A stretch of DNA of 64,000 bases from Anaerosalibacter sp. Marseille-P3206 (GCF_900155565.1 NZ_FUHM01000002.1:1860001-1924000); one strand, 5' to 3'. Positions 16,961-24,408 are shown, counted from the stretch's first letter. Numbers and translations: made by a program. The notes: a model not told the origin generated them from the letters alone.

Positions 16961-16988
16961 CGTGCCACTTTCCGTGCCATTCGTGCCA
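16961..16988 (+). repeat. Three CGTGCCA repeats beside the attachment site
   Basis: CGTGCCA occurs at 16961, 16973 and 16982, spaced 12 and 9 bases apart, about 100 bases before the tRNA fragment. They may be arm-type integrase binding sites or the remains of a coding end. Confidence 0.5.
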
Positions 16989-17087
16989 TAAAAAGCAAAA
17001 TATATCGTTTTAAATCAAAATGCCAAAAATAAGAATGGCTATTTTACAAGGGTATAAGCTTGTCCCAAACCATACAAAACATAAAAC

Positions 17088-17138
17088 AACTGACTTCGAA
17101 TCAGTTGGTCGGGGGTTCGAGTCCCTCAGGGTGCGCCA
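17088..17138 (+). other. Prophage right attachment site: 3' part of tRNA-Arg(UCG)
   Basis: The sequence contains an intact anticodon arm (stem ACTGA/TCAGT, loop CTTCGAA, anticodon TCG), variable loop, T arm (GGGGG TTCGAGT CCCTC), 3' acceptor strand AGGGTGC, discriminator G and CCA. The upstream 37 bases do not form a D arm or the matching acceptor strand GCACCCT, so it is not a full tRNA. Such 3' fragments are left when a phage carrying the tRNA end integrates. The intact copy should be at the other prophage end. Confidence 0.88.
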
Positions 17139-17164
17139 ATTATTCACAATAGGGGGAATTTGGG

Positions 17165-17455
17165 TTGGATGATAAAACCTTTGAATTGATTGAAAAGATG
17201 TATAGTGAGTTTAGTAAAAGATTTGATGGACTTGAGAAAAAATTTGATATACTTGAGAATGATAATAAAGAAATGAAAGATGATATCAAATCTGTAAAAG
17301 AAAATTTGAATAAAACAAATGTAACTATTGAACATGATTTAATGCCTAAAATAGAGGTATTATTTGATGGACAATTACAAAATATTCAACAGCTAGAAAG
17401 AATAGAAAATGCAGTATCAAAACATGAAGATATAATCATGAGAAAGATTAAATAG
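17165..17455 (+). CDS. Coiled-coil protein next to attachment site
   Basis: 96 residues with a TTG start behind AGGGGGAATTTGGG. Almost the whole protein is a coiled coil (EKMYSEFSKRFDGLEKKFDI, ENDNKEMKDDIKSVKENL), then TIEHDLMPKIEVLFDGQ, a motif of a common clostridial family of unknown function. It is the first chromosomal gene after the prophage. A related protein lies at 17767-18117 on the other strand. Confidence 0.68.
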   Translation: MDDKTFELIEKMYSEFSKRFDGLEKKFDILENDNKEMKDDIKSVKENLNKTNVTIEHDLMPKIEVLFDGQLQNIQQLERIENAVSKHEDIIMRKIK

Positions 17456-17470
17456 ATTTTTGATGTATAA

Positions 17471-17500
17471 AAAGAGGACAAGAACTGTCCTCTTTTTTAT
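17471..17500. terminator. Bidirectional terminator
   Basis: A 10-bp stem AAAGAGGACA / TGTCCTCTTT with loop AGAAC and T runs on both strands lies between the converging coiled-coil gene and the Spo0E-like gene. Confidence 0.85.
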
Positions 17501-17667
17501 AATTTTTTTGCAATTAAATTGTTATATTTGGTAATAACCTGATTAAGCTCTTGACTAGCTTTAATTATTTCAGGATCTTGCAAATTAAAATCCTTTCTTT
17601 CAATTAACTCATTTAAATTTTCCTTTAACTTGTCTATGTCTTTAATCAATTCATCTATTTCAGACAA
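17497..17667 (-). CDS. Spo0E-like sporulation regulatory protein
   Basis: A 56-residue protein read leftwards from a TTG start at 17667, with GGAGGTG seven bases before. It forms a two-helix hairpin: SEIDELIKDIDKLKENLNEL, then EIIKASQELNQVITKYNNL. The SQELx motif marks the Spo0E/YnzD/YisI family of aspartyl phosphatases that dephosphorylate Spo0A~P and delay sporulation. Here the usual last D of SQELD is N. It points to a spore-forming host. Confidence 0.8.
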   Translation of the reverse strand: MSEIDELIKDIDKLKENLNELIERKDFNLQDPEIIKASQELNQVITKYNNLIAKKL

Positions 17668-17722
17668 GATTAAACACCTCCTAATAAATAGGATGCTTTA
17701 AACAAAGAAAAATATACTTTGT

Positions 17723-17768
17723 AACAAAACACCCTTGTACTTATTATTTAGTACAAGGGTGTTTTGTT
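17723..17768. terminator. Long perfect hairpin terminator
   Basis: An 18-bp perfect inverted repeat (arms AACAAAACACCCTTGTAC and GTACAAGGGTGTTTTGTT) with a 10-base AT-rich loop. It ends the - strand gene whose stop codon lies in it and isolates the Spo0E-like gene downstream. Confidence 0.87.
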
Positions 17769-18117
17769 ATTTTATTTCTATTCTTTTAACAGCTTTTAGC
17801 CTAGCGATATCACTCCAATTATCTGCTGTAGCTATTTCAATTCTGGACAAGTCAGTTTTAACTTTTTTCAAATCACTATCGATTGTGATATGTCTATCTG
17901 CATTATTTGCTTCCATCAAATCTAATTTTTCTTCTAATTTATTAAACCTATTATTAGTTTCTTCTCTGAAATCATTTAATTCTGTTCTTACTGAACTAAT
18001 ATCACCCTTTAATTCTGTTCTTATTGAGTCGATATCACCTTTTAAGTCTTTTTTGGTATCCTGTAGTTCGAAATAAATTTTTTCCAATAAATCATAAAGT
18101 TTATCTTCGCTATTCAA
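17767..18117 (-). CDS. Coiled-coil protein
   Basis: 116 residues, TTG start at 18117 with GGAGGTG upstream. It has a heptad-rich body with two near-identical segments (DIDSIRTELKG and DISSVRTELND), then RFNKLEEKLDLMEANNAD and HITIDSDLKKVKTDLSRIEI. The second half resembles the 17165 protein (TIEHDLMPKIEV vs TIDSDLKKVKTD). The function is unknown; it may be a scaffold or regulatory partner. Confidence 0.68.
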   Translation of the reverse strand: MNSEDKLYDLLEKIYFELQDTKKDLKGDIDSIRTELKGDISSVRTELNDFREETNNRFNKLEEKLDLMEANNADRHITIDSDLKKVKTDLSRIEIATADNWSDIARLKAVKRIEIK

Positions 18118-18301
18118 AATTTCACCTCCGTTTTTATGAGATCAATTTAGCCGTTCTAAAAATGTCTTAATATAATTATATATTAAAATGTAACATAAGT
18201 ATACTATATATTTCAGCCAAAGGAACGTTATTATGACAGGTTAAAAAAGGTTACTTTTTTCCCTGTAGCTGAATAGAATATACAAAGGGGGCATTGACTA
18301 A

Positions 18302-19054
18302 ATGTTAAGAAATACATTAAAGAAAATAGGAACAATTGTTATTATTTTTTTGTTGTTTTTAAATAATTGTTATGCAGAAGATATTAAAAATGAGGAAGTT
18401 TTAAGAGACTATGTAAGTAAAGGATTTAATGAGAAACAGCTAGAGGAAAGGTATGCACTATTAAGATTTCAAGCAGAAAACAATATAATTGTAAATCCAG
18501 TTATTGAAAAGGATACAGAAAAGGCATTGTCAGAAACAGAAAAAGTGATTTTAGACACAATACCAGAAGAAATGAGAAAATTGGAATGGTTTATTGTTAT
18601 TAACAAGACCAAGAAAATATTAACGGTGTATAACAAGGGCGAGATATATAAAAAATATCCAGTAGCTCTTGGAAAATCTAAAACCCCAACTCCAGATTAT
18701 AAATTCACTATCATAAATAAGGCAAAGAATCCTCGTTGGGGTGGAATGGGTGGCAGATATAGACCTGTAAAAGGTGGAGCATCTAACAATCCATTAGGTA
18801 AGCGATGGCTAGGCCTTTCTACTGAAAAACATAGGGGATATGGAATACATGGTAATTCATCTCCTTACTCTATTGGGCAATATGTATCTCATGGTTGTAT
18901 AAGAATGATAAATGAAGATGTAGAGGAATTATATGAATATATACCTGTAAAAACAAAGGTATGGATTGGAACAGAAGAAATACTCAAAGAATGGGGAATT
19001 GAACAGTATATTCAATATGAAGAAATAGAAGAAGTTTGTGACTCATTGACTTGA
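18302..19054 (+). CDS. L,D-transpeptidase (YkuD family), exported
   Basis: 250 residues. A signal peptide (LKKIGTIVIIFLLFLNNCYA, positions 5-24) is followed by a helical part and the YkuD catalytic domain from about residue 95: FIVINKTKKILTVYNKGEIY, PVALGKSKTPTPDY, GYGIHGNSSPYSIG and SHGCIRM with catalytic C199. It forms 3-3 peptidoglycan cross-links or attaches proteins. In clostridia such enzymes act in vegetative or spore walls. Start ATG lies 11 bases after GGGGG. Confidence 0.9.
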   Translation: MLRNTLKKIGTIVIIFLLFLNNCYAEDIKNEEVLRDYVSKGFNEKQLEERYALLRFQAENNIIVNPVIEKDTEKALSETEKVILDTIPEEMRKLEWFIVINKTKKILTVYNKGEIYKKYPVALGKSKTPTPDYKFTIINKAKNPRWGGMGGRYRPVKGGASNNPLGKRWLGLSTEKHRGYGIHGNSSPYSIGQYVSHGCIRMINEDVEELYEYIPVKTKVWIGTEEILKEWGIEQYIQYEEIEEVCDSLT

Positions 19055-19122
19055 AAATTGTTGTCATAATGGAGTGCTAGCTATAATATTATTTAGATAT
19101 AGGATTAAAAGGAGTGAATGAT

Positions 19123-19428
19123 GTGTATGACAATTTTATGTCTTTAGAGATACTTAGTACCTTTGCAGGTATTGTAGCAGCTACTAGTATTATTGTTCAA
19201 TTTAGTAAAAGCATTATAAAAAAGAACTTTGGAGATAGTTTTGTTAGGCTTTATACATTCATAATCGCACTTATTTTAAATTTTGTATTTGGAAAAACTG
19301 GTTCTGGTATTCAGGGAATAATACTCACTATAATAAATGCACTTATGGTCACATTTGCTGCTATGGGTGGCTATGAAGTATTTTCAGACCCTATGGCACA
19401 AAAACAAAGAGTAAAGAATAAATATTGA
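19123..19428 (+). CDS. Holin-like membrane protein
   Basis: 101 residues; GTG at 19123 is the best spaced start behind AAAAGGAG (GTG 19114 overlaps that site). It has three hydrophobic segments (ILSTFAGIVAATSIIVQF, LYTFIIALILNFVFG, IQGIILTIINALMVTFAAMG) and a basic tail (QKQRVKNKY). It resembles holin-like proteins found outside phages. It follows the L,D-transpeptidase and may share its wall role. Confidence 0.65.
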   Translation: MYDNFMSLEILSTFAGIVAATSIIVQFSKSIIKKNFGDSFVRLYTFIIALILNFVFGKTGSGIQGIILTIINALMVTFAAMGGYEVFSDPMAQKQRVKNKY

Positions 19429-19456
19429 AATCGAGGCTAGGCCTCGATTTCTTTTA
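19427..19456 (+). terminator. Terminator after holin-like gene
   Basis: An 11-bp stem GAAATCGAGGC / GCCTCGATTTC with a three-base loop and TTTT. Confidence 0.87.
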
Positions 19457-19461
19457 GTTTG

Positions 19462-19572
19462 TTAGCATCTACCACAAGGTAAAAAGCAGAATAGTATTAC
19501 TAGAAGTAAGAAGAAGAAAAGTAGTGAATCGTCAAAGCAGCCACCGAATAATCCACATTGTTTATCTGCCAT
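19462..19572 (-). CDS. Small hydrophobic protein, LLFFFLLLVILF family
   Basis: 36 residues, ATG at 19572 after CCTAGGAGGTG on the - strand. It begins MADKQCGLFGGCFD, continues DSLLFFFLLLVILFC and ends in FLPCGRC. The hydrophobic block is shared with the protein at 21972-22160. Such short proteins with a Cys/Gly-rich head and one membrane helix are common in spore-forming clostridia; a spore or membrane role is likely but not shown. Confidence 0.7.
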   Translation of the reverse strand: MADKQCGLFGGCFDDSLLFFFLLLVILFCFLPCGRC

Positions 19573-19722
19573 TCAAAACACCTCCTAGGAGAATATGGGA
19601 TTTTGTTCCCATTATAAAATATGCTAAAAACAAAAAAAGTGTTAATGTATATAAGTTATTTTGAATAATTAAATGAAAGCTAGAATATATTTTATTATCA
19701 ATACGAAATAGGAGTGTTGTAA

Positions 19723-19893
19723 ATGAGACATATGACTATTATTGATTGCAATGATGGTTTAGACCTTGAAGACAAAGTATATAATTGGATAGAAGACAAT
19801 GAAGAAGAGATACTGGAGGTAATTGATGTAGAGTTTGAAAACAGAGGCAATATATTCTTTGCAATCATTACTTACGAAGAGAGAACAAATTAA
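19723..19893 (+). CDS. Small protein, possibly Cse60-like
   Basis: 56 residues with AAATAGGAGTG before the ATG. It reads MRHMTIIDCNDGLDLEDKVY, then NWIEDNEEEILEVIDVEFEN and ends with a hydrophobic strand FFAIITYEE. The strand-helix-strand layout and the (E)VIDV.F...FAIITYE pattern recall sporulation protein Cse60, but the match is weak. It has its own terminator. Confidence 0.6.
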   Translation: MRHMTIIDCNDGLDLEDKVYNWIEDNEEEILEVIDVEFENRGNIFFAIITYEERTN

Positions 19894-19937
19894 AAAATCC
19901 TTGGTGTTGATTAAAAATCAACACCAAGGATTTTTTA
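19892..19937 (+). terminator. Strong long-stem terminator
   Basis: A perfect 21-bp stem that begins AAAAAATCCTTGGTGTTGAT, with an AAA loop and ending in TTTTTT. It could act in both directions. Confidence 0.92.
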
Positions 19938-19948
19938 ATATAATTTTG

Positions 19949-19993
19949 TTGACAAATATACAATGTTAGTGTACTATGTAGATAGTGCACTAA
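19949..19993 (+). promoter_or_regulatory. Promoter and GntR-type operator of the ABC exporter operon
   Basis: TTGACA (19949-19954), 17-base spacer, TACTAT (19972-19977). An inverted repeat TTAGTGTACTAT / ATAGTGCACTAA (19966-19993, 4-base spacer, one mismatch) covers the -10 box and start point. It is the right size and place for autoregulation by the YtrA-type repressor encoded just downstream. Confidence 0.82.
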
Positions 19994-20021
19994 GACGGAA
20001 AAATAATATGGAGGTGAGAAA

Positions 20022-20384
20022 GTGGAATTTGATGATAAACTTCCTATATATACACAGATTATGAATTACTTAAAGAAAAAGATGGTTTCAGGAGATATAA
20101 GTGGGGGTGATAAATTGCCATCTGTAAGAGAGTTGTCAACAGAATTAAAGGTAAATCCAAATACAGTCCAAAGATCCTATCAGGAGTTGGAGAGAGAGGG
20201 GTTAGTATATACTCAAAGGGGTATGGGTACATTTGCTACAGAAGATAAAAAAAATATTGTGGAATTGAAAAAACTCATGGCAGTTGAGATTATAAATGTT
20301 TTTGTTGAAGAAATGAGATCTTTAGGATTTGATGATGGTGAAATAATTGAAATTATATCAGATAAGATTAATAAGGAGGGTTAA
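20022..20384 (+). CDS. GntR-family repressor, YtrA subfamily
   Basis: 120 residues from GTG, with GGAGGTGAGAA upstream. It has a winged helix (PIYTQIMNYLKKKMVSGDIS, KLPSVRELSTELKVNPNTVQ, GLVYTQRGMGTFATE) and only a short C-terminal helical tail, as in the YtrA group that has no large effector domain. It probably represses itself and the ABC exporter behind it through the operator at 19966-19993. Members often respond to cell-wall antibiotics. Confidence 0.88.
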   Translation: MEFDDKLPIYTQIMNYLKKKMVSGDISGGDKLPSVRELSTELKVNPNTVQRSYQELEREGLVYTQRGMGTFATEDKKNIVELKKLMAVEIINVFVEEMRSLGFDDGEIIEIISDKINKEG

Positions 20385-20386
20385 AA

Positions 20387-21085
20387 ATGAGTAGCTTAGT
20401 TGAAATAAAAGATTTATCAAAGAGTTATTTTAATAAAAAAGCTCTTAGAAATCTAAACTTAAATATTGAAGATGGTAGGGTAGTAGGAATACTTGGCCCT
20501 AATGGTAGTGGGAAAACTACTCTCATAAAGATACTTACTGGACTTTTAAGACAATCAAGTGGAGAAGTACGAGTTGATGGGAAAAAAATAGGTGTAGAAA
20601 CAAAAGCAATAGTATCCTATCTACTAGATAGAAACTTCTTATACAAATGGATGACTATAGAAGATGCTTTTAAATTTTATGGTGATTTTTATTCTGACTT
20701 CGATGAGAAGAGGGGAGAAGAACTACTTAAATTTATGAAGCTTGAAAGGAATATGAAAATTAATTCTCTATCAAAAGGTATGACAGAGAAACTAAATTTA
20801 ACATTAGTATTAGCAAGAAAAGCAAAGCTTTATATATTAGATGAGCCAATTGCAGGAGTTGACCCAGTAGCAAGAGATAAGATACTAGATGCAATAATTT
20901 CAAACTATAACCAAGATAGTTCTATGATTATAACTACACATTTGGTTAGAGATATGGAAAATGTATTTGATGATGTAGTATTTTTAAGAGAAGGAGAAGT
21001 AATATTACAAGGAAATGCAGAGAGTTTAAGAGAAGAAAAATGTATGAGTATAGATGAATTATACAAAGAAGTATTTGAAGAATAG
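20387..21085 (+). CDS. ABC transporter ATP-binding protein
   Basis: 232 residues. It shows Walker A GPNGSGKTT, a Q-loop region at YLLDRNFLY, signature LSKGMTEKL, Walker B LYILDEP and the H-switch TTHLVRDME. The C signature differs from LSGGQ (K in place of the first G), as in other YtrB/EcsA-like exporters. It pairs with the permease that follows and powers export, likely of a drug or peptide. Confidence 0.92.
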   Translation: MSSLVEIKDLSKSYFNKKALRNLNLNIEDGRVVGILGPNGSGKTTLIKILTGLLRQSSGEVRVDGKKIGVETKAIVSYLLDRNFLYKWMTIEDAFKFYGDFYSDFDEKRGEELLKFMKLERNMKINSLSKGMTEKLNLTLVLARKAKLYILDEPIAGVDPVARDKILDAIISNYNQDSSMIITTHLVRDMENVFDDVVFLREGEVILQGNAESLREEKCMSIDELYKEVFEE

Positions 21086-21096
21086 GAGGGTTAGAC

Positions 21097-21927
21097 ATGG
21101 GTAAATATATGAAATATGAGATTAAAGGAAGTTATAAGTTTATATTGGGAGTTTTAGCAATTGTACTAATACTTACTACAGCATTATACAGTTATACATT
21201 TAGAAGACAAACAACAGAAGCAATGATGCCAAATGCAGCTTTTACAGGAATAGCTATACTTATAATGCTTGGTGCATTATTTGCAGAATTTCTATATATA
21301 GTTGATTCTTTTAGGAAAGAACTATACGAAGACAGAGGATATTTGACTTTTACACTGCCACTTACTGGAAATCAAATACTAGGCTCTAAATTATTGGTAG
21401 CAATTATGTGGTTTATATTATTAGGAGCTGTAGTTTTTTTATTCAATGGGTTTATGATTTCTAGATTTATAGAATTTGATGTTAGTCTTGATGATTTATT
21501 TCCAAGTTTAGATTTTATTATTAATATTACTATCACATTTATTAGTGGTGTAGTTACTTTGATACTTATCTATTTTTCTATGGCTTTAAGTAGAGTTACA
21601 TTTAGAAATAAAAAAGTTGGTGGATTGTGGTTTGTAGTATTTTTAGTATTAAATGCTCTAGTTGGATATGCTACTATAAAAATAATAGGAGCTTTTCCAT
21701 ACTATTTAGATTTAAAGGCTTTCAAAGTAGTTAGCTATAATCATATATTAATTAATGGAATGAATACTATATCTGGTTTCTTTAGGAGCTTTGATAAAGG
21801 AGGTATGGCTATTACAGCTGGAGGAACCACATTTATTAACTTAGTAGCTTTTGTATTTACCTTAATTATAGGAGTAGTATCTTTCTTGAGCACAGGATAT
21901 TTAATTGAAAACAAAATTGATTTATAG
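21097..21927 (+). CDS. ABC-2 type permease of GntR-linked exporter
   Basis: 276 residues, AGGAGGG site. It has about six membrane segments (FILGVLAIVLILTTALYSY, AFTGIAILIMLGALFAEFLY, LVAIMWFILLGAVVFLF and others) and a RKELYEDRGYLTFTLPLTG cytosolic loop typical of ABC-2 permeases that act with YtrB-like ATPases. Together with the two preceding genes it forms a Ytr-like operon. Confidence 0.87.
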   Translation: MGKYMKYEIKGSYKFILGVLAIVLILTTALYSYTFRRQTTEAMMPNAAFTGIAILIMLGALFAEFLYIVDSFRKELYEDRGYLTFTLPLTGNQILGSKLLVAIMWFILLGAVVFLFNGFMISRFIEFDVSLDDLFPSLDFIINITITFISGVVTLILIYFSMALSRVTFRNKKVGGLWFVVFLVLNALVGYATIKIIGAFPYYLDLKAFKVVSYNHILINGMNTISGFFRSFDKGGMAITAGGTTFINLVAFVFTLIIGVVSFLSTGYLIENKIDL

Positions 21928-21935
21928 TTAATATG

Positions 21936-21965
21936 AAAAATAGCCCAAATTTAGGGCTATTTTTC
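21936..21965. terminator. Bidirectional terminator
   Basis: Stem AAAAATAGCCC / GGGCTATTTTT with loop AAATTTA between the ABC operon and the converging small gene. Confidence 0.88.
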
Positions 21966-21971
21966 GTTATT

Positions 21972-22160
21972 TTACCAAATACATATTGGGTTACAAAATA
22001 GTATTACTAATAGTAAGAAGAAAAATAGTAGACTATCATCACTTCCAAATAGGAAGTCTAATGGACCTTGGAATAGAATTACTAATAGCAAAAAGAAAAA
22101 TAATAAACTTGACTGTTGATCAGGACTACATCCTGTAGCTGCAGGTTTATTTTCAATCAT
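21972..22160 (-). CDS. Small hydrophobic protein with duplicated LLFFFLLLVILF motif
   Basis: 62 residues; ATG at 22160 fits GTAGGAGGTG, while the GTG at 22169 is part of that site. It holds two copies of one unit: SSLLFFFLLLVILFQ and DDSLLFFFLLLVILFC, joined by GPLDFLFGS. It is a paralogue of the 36-residue protein at 19462, with an internal duplication. Two membrane helices are predicted. The function is unknown. Confidence 0.72.
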   Translation of the reverse strand: MIENKPAATGCSPDQQSSLLFFFLLLVILFQGPLDFLFGSDDSLLFFFLLLVILFCNPICIW

Positions 22161-22245
22161 TGAAGGCACCTCCTACTTATTTCTAATATACAGTATGAAA
22201 TTGGGCATAATTATGTTACTATTAATATTGAAAGGATGTGATAAT

Positions 22246-23490
22246 TTGGATAAAAAGGTAATGATATTCTTTAGTTTGTTTTTCACAATTCTAATATTAT
22301 TTATACTTATTATATTTATAAGTGAATATAAGAATATGGAAGAGTTAAGGGAAGAATATTCTTATATTTCAGAAGAGGCTTTTTCTTATAAGAAGACTAA
22401 TTTAAAAATATGGGCAGTAAATTTGATACTTACTTTTATTATTCCCTTTTTAATTTTAAAAACAGGATTATCAAATAAAATTAAGATTTTTGCCCAGAGT
22501 AAAACAAGTAATCAATTTTTCATTATAGCTATTTATGTTCTCATATATTTTTTAATTGATTTTATAGTTACTTTACCTCTTAGTTATTACAGTAGTTTTG
22601 TTGTTAAACATAGATATGGGCTTTCAAATCAAACCTTTGGAAGATGGGCTGAATTGTTATTTAAAAACTTTTCTTTGAATTTTGTATTGATATTAGGGTT
22701 TACTTGGTTCCCGTTTTATTTAATATACAAAATTCCTAATAAATGGTGGTTATATCTAGGTTTATTATCTATTCCTATATCTATATTTGTATCATTTATT
22801 AGTCCTATGTATATTGATCCTTTATTCAATAAATACACAGCTATTGAAGATAAAGAGCTAGAAAGAGAAATACGTACTTTATTAGATAAAGCAGGGGTAG
22901 GAGATGCAAATATTTATCAAGTAAACAAAAGTGTTGATACAAAAGAAATGAATGCCTATATGACAGGAGTTTTAAAATCTAAGAGAATTGTTCTTTGGGA
23001 TACTACCATTAACAATTTGACAAGAGAAGAAGTAGTATCTATAACTGCTCATGAAATTGGGCACTATGTAAAGGGGCATATTTGGAAGAGTATTGTTTTA
23101 GGAAGTGCTTTTTTAACTCTAATACTATTCCTAATAAATAAAACATCTCTTTGGATATTAAATGGGTCAAATGGATATTTTGGATTTAGACATCTTTATG
23201 ATATTGCAAGTCTTCCACTTTTAATATTTGTTATAAGTATTTATATGTTTTTTACATCTCCAATTACTAGTACCTATTCTAGAAAACTTGAATGGGAAGC
23301 AGATACATTTGAATTAGAACTAGCAAGAAACAAAGAAGCCACTGCTTCATCATTGCTTAAACTTCATGAGGGAAGTCTATCATTACCTAGACCAAGTAAA
23401 ATCTACAAAATATGGTACTATAGTCATCCATCTTGTGAGGAAAGAGTTAAATTTGCACTAGATTATGAGTATAAAAATAAGCTACCCTAA
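22246..23490 (+). CDS. M48 family metalloprotease (Ste24/CAAX protease 1-like)
   Basis: 414 residues from TTG 22246, chosen for the AAAGGATGTG site; an ATG at 22195 has no ribosome site. It has several membrane helices in the first half, then SFVVKHRYGLSNQTFGRW, and the zinc motif HEIGH (H269-H273) between helices. The third zinc ligand region is EWEADTFELELA. It cuts membrane or lipid-linked proteins; the natural substrate in bacteria is not known. Followed by a bidirectional hairpin. Confidence 0.9.
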   Translation: MDKKVMIFFSLFFTILILFILIIFISEYKNMEELREEYSYISEEAFSYKKTNLKIWAVNLILTFIIPFLILKTGLSNKIKIFAQSKTSNQFFIIAIYVLIYFLIDFIVTLPLSYYSSFVVKHRYGLSNQTFGRWAELLFKNFSLNFVLILGFTWFPFYLIYKIPNKWWLYLGLLSIPISIFVSFISPMYIDPLFNKYTAIEDKELEREIRTLLDKAGVGDANIYQVNKSVDTKEMNAYMTGVLKSKRIVLWDTTINNLTREEVVSITAHEIGHYVKGHIWKSIVLGSAFLTLILFLINKTSLWILNGSNGYFGFRHLYDIASLPLLIFVISIYMFFTSPITSTYSRKLEWEADTFELELARNKEATASSLLKLHEGSLSLPRPSKIYKIWYYSHPSCEERVKFALDYEYKNKLP

Positions 23491-23503
23491 TTAAGGGTAG
23501 CTT
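23479..23503. terminator. Bidirectional hairpin terminator
   Basis: A 10-bp stem AAGCTACCCT / AGGGTAGCTT with loop AATTA covers the stop codons of the two converging genes. Confidence 0.78.
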
Positions 23504-24339
23504 AAATAATCTTTGAGAGAAACTCCATTACTTGATATTTTAATTTTTGATAAAGTTTTAACTTCAATTTGCCTGATTCTTTCTCTAGTGAGATTATATT
23601 TATCTCCTATTTCTTCTAATGTAGCTGGTCTGCCATTTTTAAGACCAAATCTAAGTTCTAATATTTCTTTTTCTCTAGATGGCAGAGTATTCAATATTTT
23701 CTCTATATTATTTTTCAAATCATCATCTATAACTATTTCTTCGGTGGATGGTTCATTAGAAGGAATAAAGTCTTGAAGTTCTACATAAGATTCTTCACTA
23801 TCTAGGCTTAGATTAGTATTAAGAGAAGTAAAATTATAAAAACTATTTCTATAGTAATCAATATTATTGTATTCATTTTCAGTGATTTTGATTTTTTGAC
23901 ATAGTGATTTAACATCAATATTATTGTCTTGCGATTGGTTTAAATTTTCGATTTGGGTTAACTTGTTTACTTTTTCATACATATGAGCAGGTAGTCTTAT
24001 TAAGTGGCCAGTATTCATTATTGCTCTGTTTATCTCATGATTGATCCAATAGTAGACATAGGTTGAAAAGCTAGTTTCTCTATCTGTATCAAATTTTTCT
24101 ATTCCACGAATCATTCCTATGACCCCTTCTTGTACTAAGTCTTCAAAGGACAGTGAACAGTAACCCTTCTTTTTATTTTTAGCTGCTATGTATACAAGAC
24201 CTATATTGTTTTCTATTATTTTATTTCTTGTATTTATATCTTTGTTTTTCTTGTAAGCAAGGAGTAGTTCCCTATTAGAAGGTTTTCTATTTTTACTTAC
24301 ATCAAAGCTATCTAAAGGTTTAGCAGTCATATTTTTCAT
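23491..24339 (-). CDS. Sigma-70 family RNA polymerase sigma factor (group 2-like)
   Basis: 282 residues; ATG at 24339 is six bases from TAGGTG. Region 1.2 is short, region 2 is clear (NIGLVYIAAKNKKKGYCSLS, FEDLVQEGVIGMIRGIEKFD, FSTYVYYWINHEINRAI), region 3 is degenerate, and region 4 is strong (LPSREKEILELRFGLKNGRP, TLEEIGDKYNLTRERIRQIE). It is shorter than the main sigma factor and lacks region 1.1, so it is likely an alternative or stress sigma factor with near-housekeeping specificity. Confidence 0.9.
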   Translation of the reverse strand: MKNMTAKPLDSFDVSKNRKPSNRELLLAYKKNKDINTRNKIIENNIGLVYIAAKNKKKGYCSLSFEDLVQEGVIGMIRGIEKFDTDRETSFSTYVYYWINHEINRAIMNTGHLIRLPAHMYEKVNKLTQIENLNQSQDNNIDVKSLCQKIKITENEYNNIDYYRNSFYNFTSLNTNLSLDSEESYVELQDFIPSNEPSTEEIVIDDDLKNNIEKILNTLPSREKEILELRFGLKNGRPATLEEIGDKYNLTRERIRQIEVKTLSKIKISSNGVSLKDYLSYP

Positions 24340-24408
24340 TTTCATCACCTACTATTAAGTATATTCTACATTTGTTAATAAAATCCTTTAAAAGTAAATA
24401 AAAAATTA

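Larger units (their letters stand above)
1..17138 (+). mobile_element. PBSX/Xkd-like contractile-tail prophage, right part
   Basis: A continuous + strand run of phage genes in the canonical order: capsid, connectors, sheath, tube, tail chaperone, tape measure, baseplate, tail fibre, lysis. The sheath and XkdM-type tube show a contractile tail (myovirus morphology). The gene order matches the PBSX xkd late operon. The right boundary is set by a 3' tRNA-Arg fragment at 17088-17138, typical of integration into a tRNA gene. Terminase, portal, replication, repressor and integrase genes are not in the window and should lie to the left. No structural gene in view looks broken, so the late region appears intact; whether the element is inducible cannot be told. 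Confidence 0.93.

Noticed and set aside
16961..16988. CRISPR array
   Set aside because: Seven-base repeats with 2- to 5-base gaps are much too short, and no cas genes are near.
16744..16998. 84-residue - strand reading frame near the attachment site
   Set aside because: It overlaps a better supported + strand membrane protein gene, has no ribosome site, and its Met-Ala-Arg repeats come from the CGTGCCA repeats.
17041..17138. Functional tRNA-Arg gene
   Set aside because: Only the 3' half is present. The bases before 17088 do not give a D arm or a 5' acceptor strand pairing with AGGGTGC.
17735..18076. 113-residue + strand frame
   Set aside because: It is opposite the coiled-coil gene, which has a good TTG start and GGAGGTG; the + strand frame begins inside the terminator.
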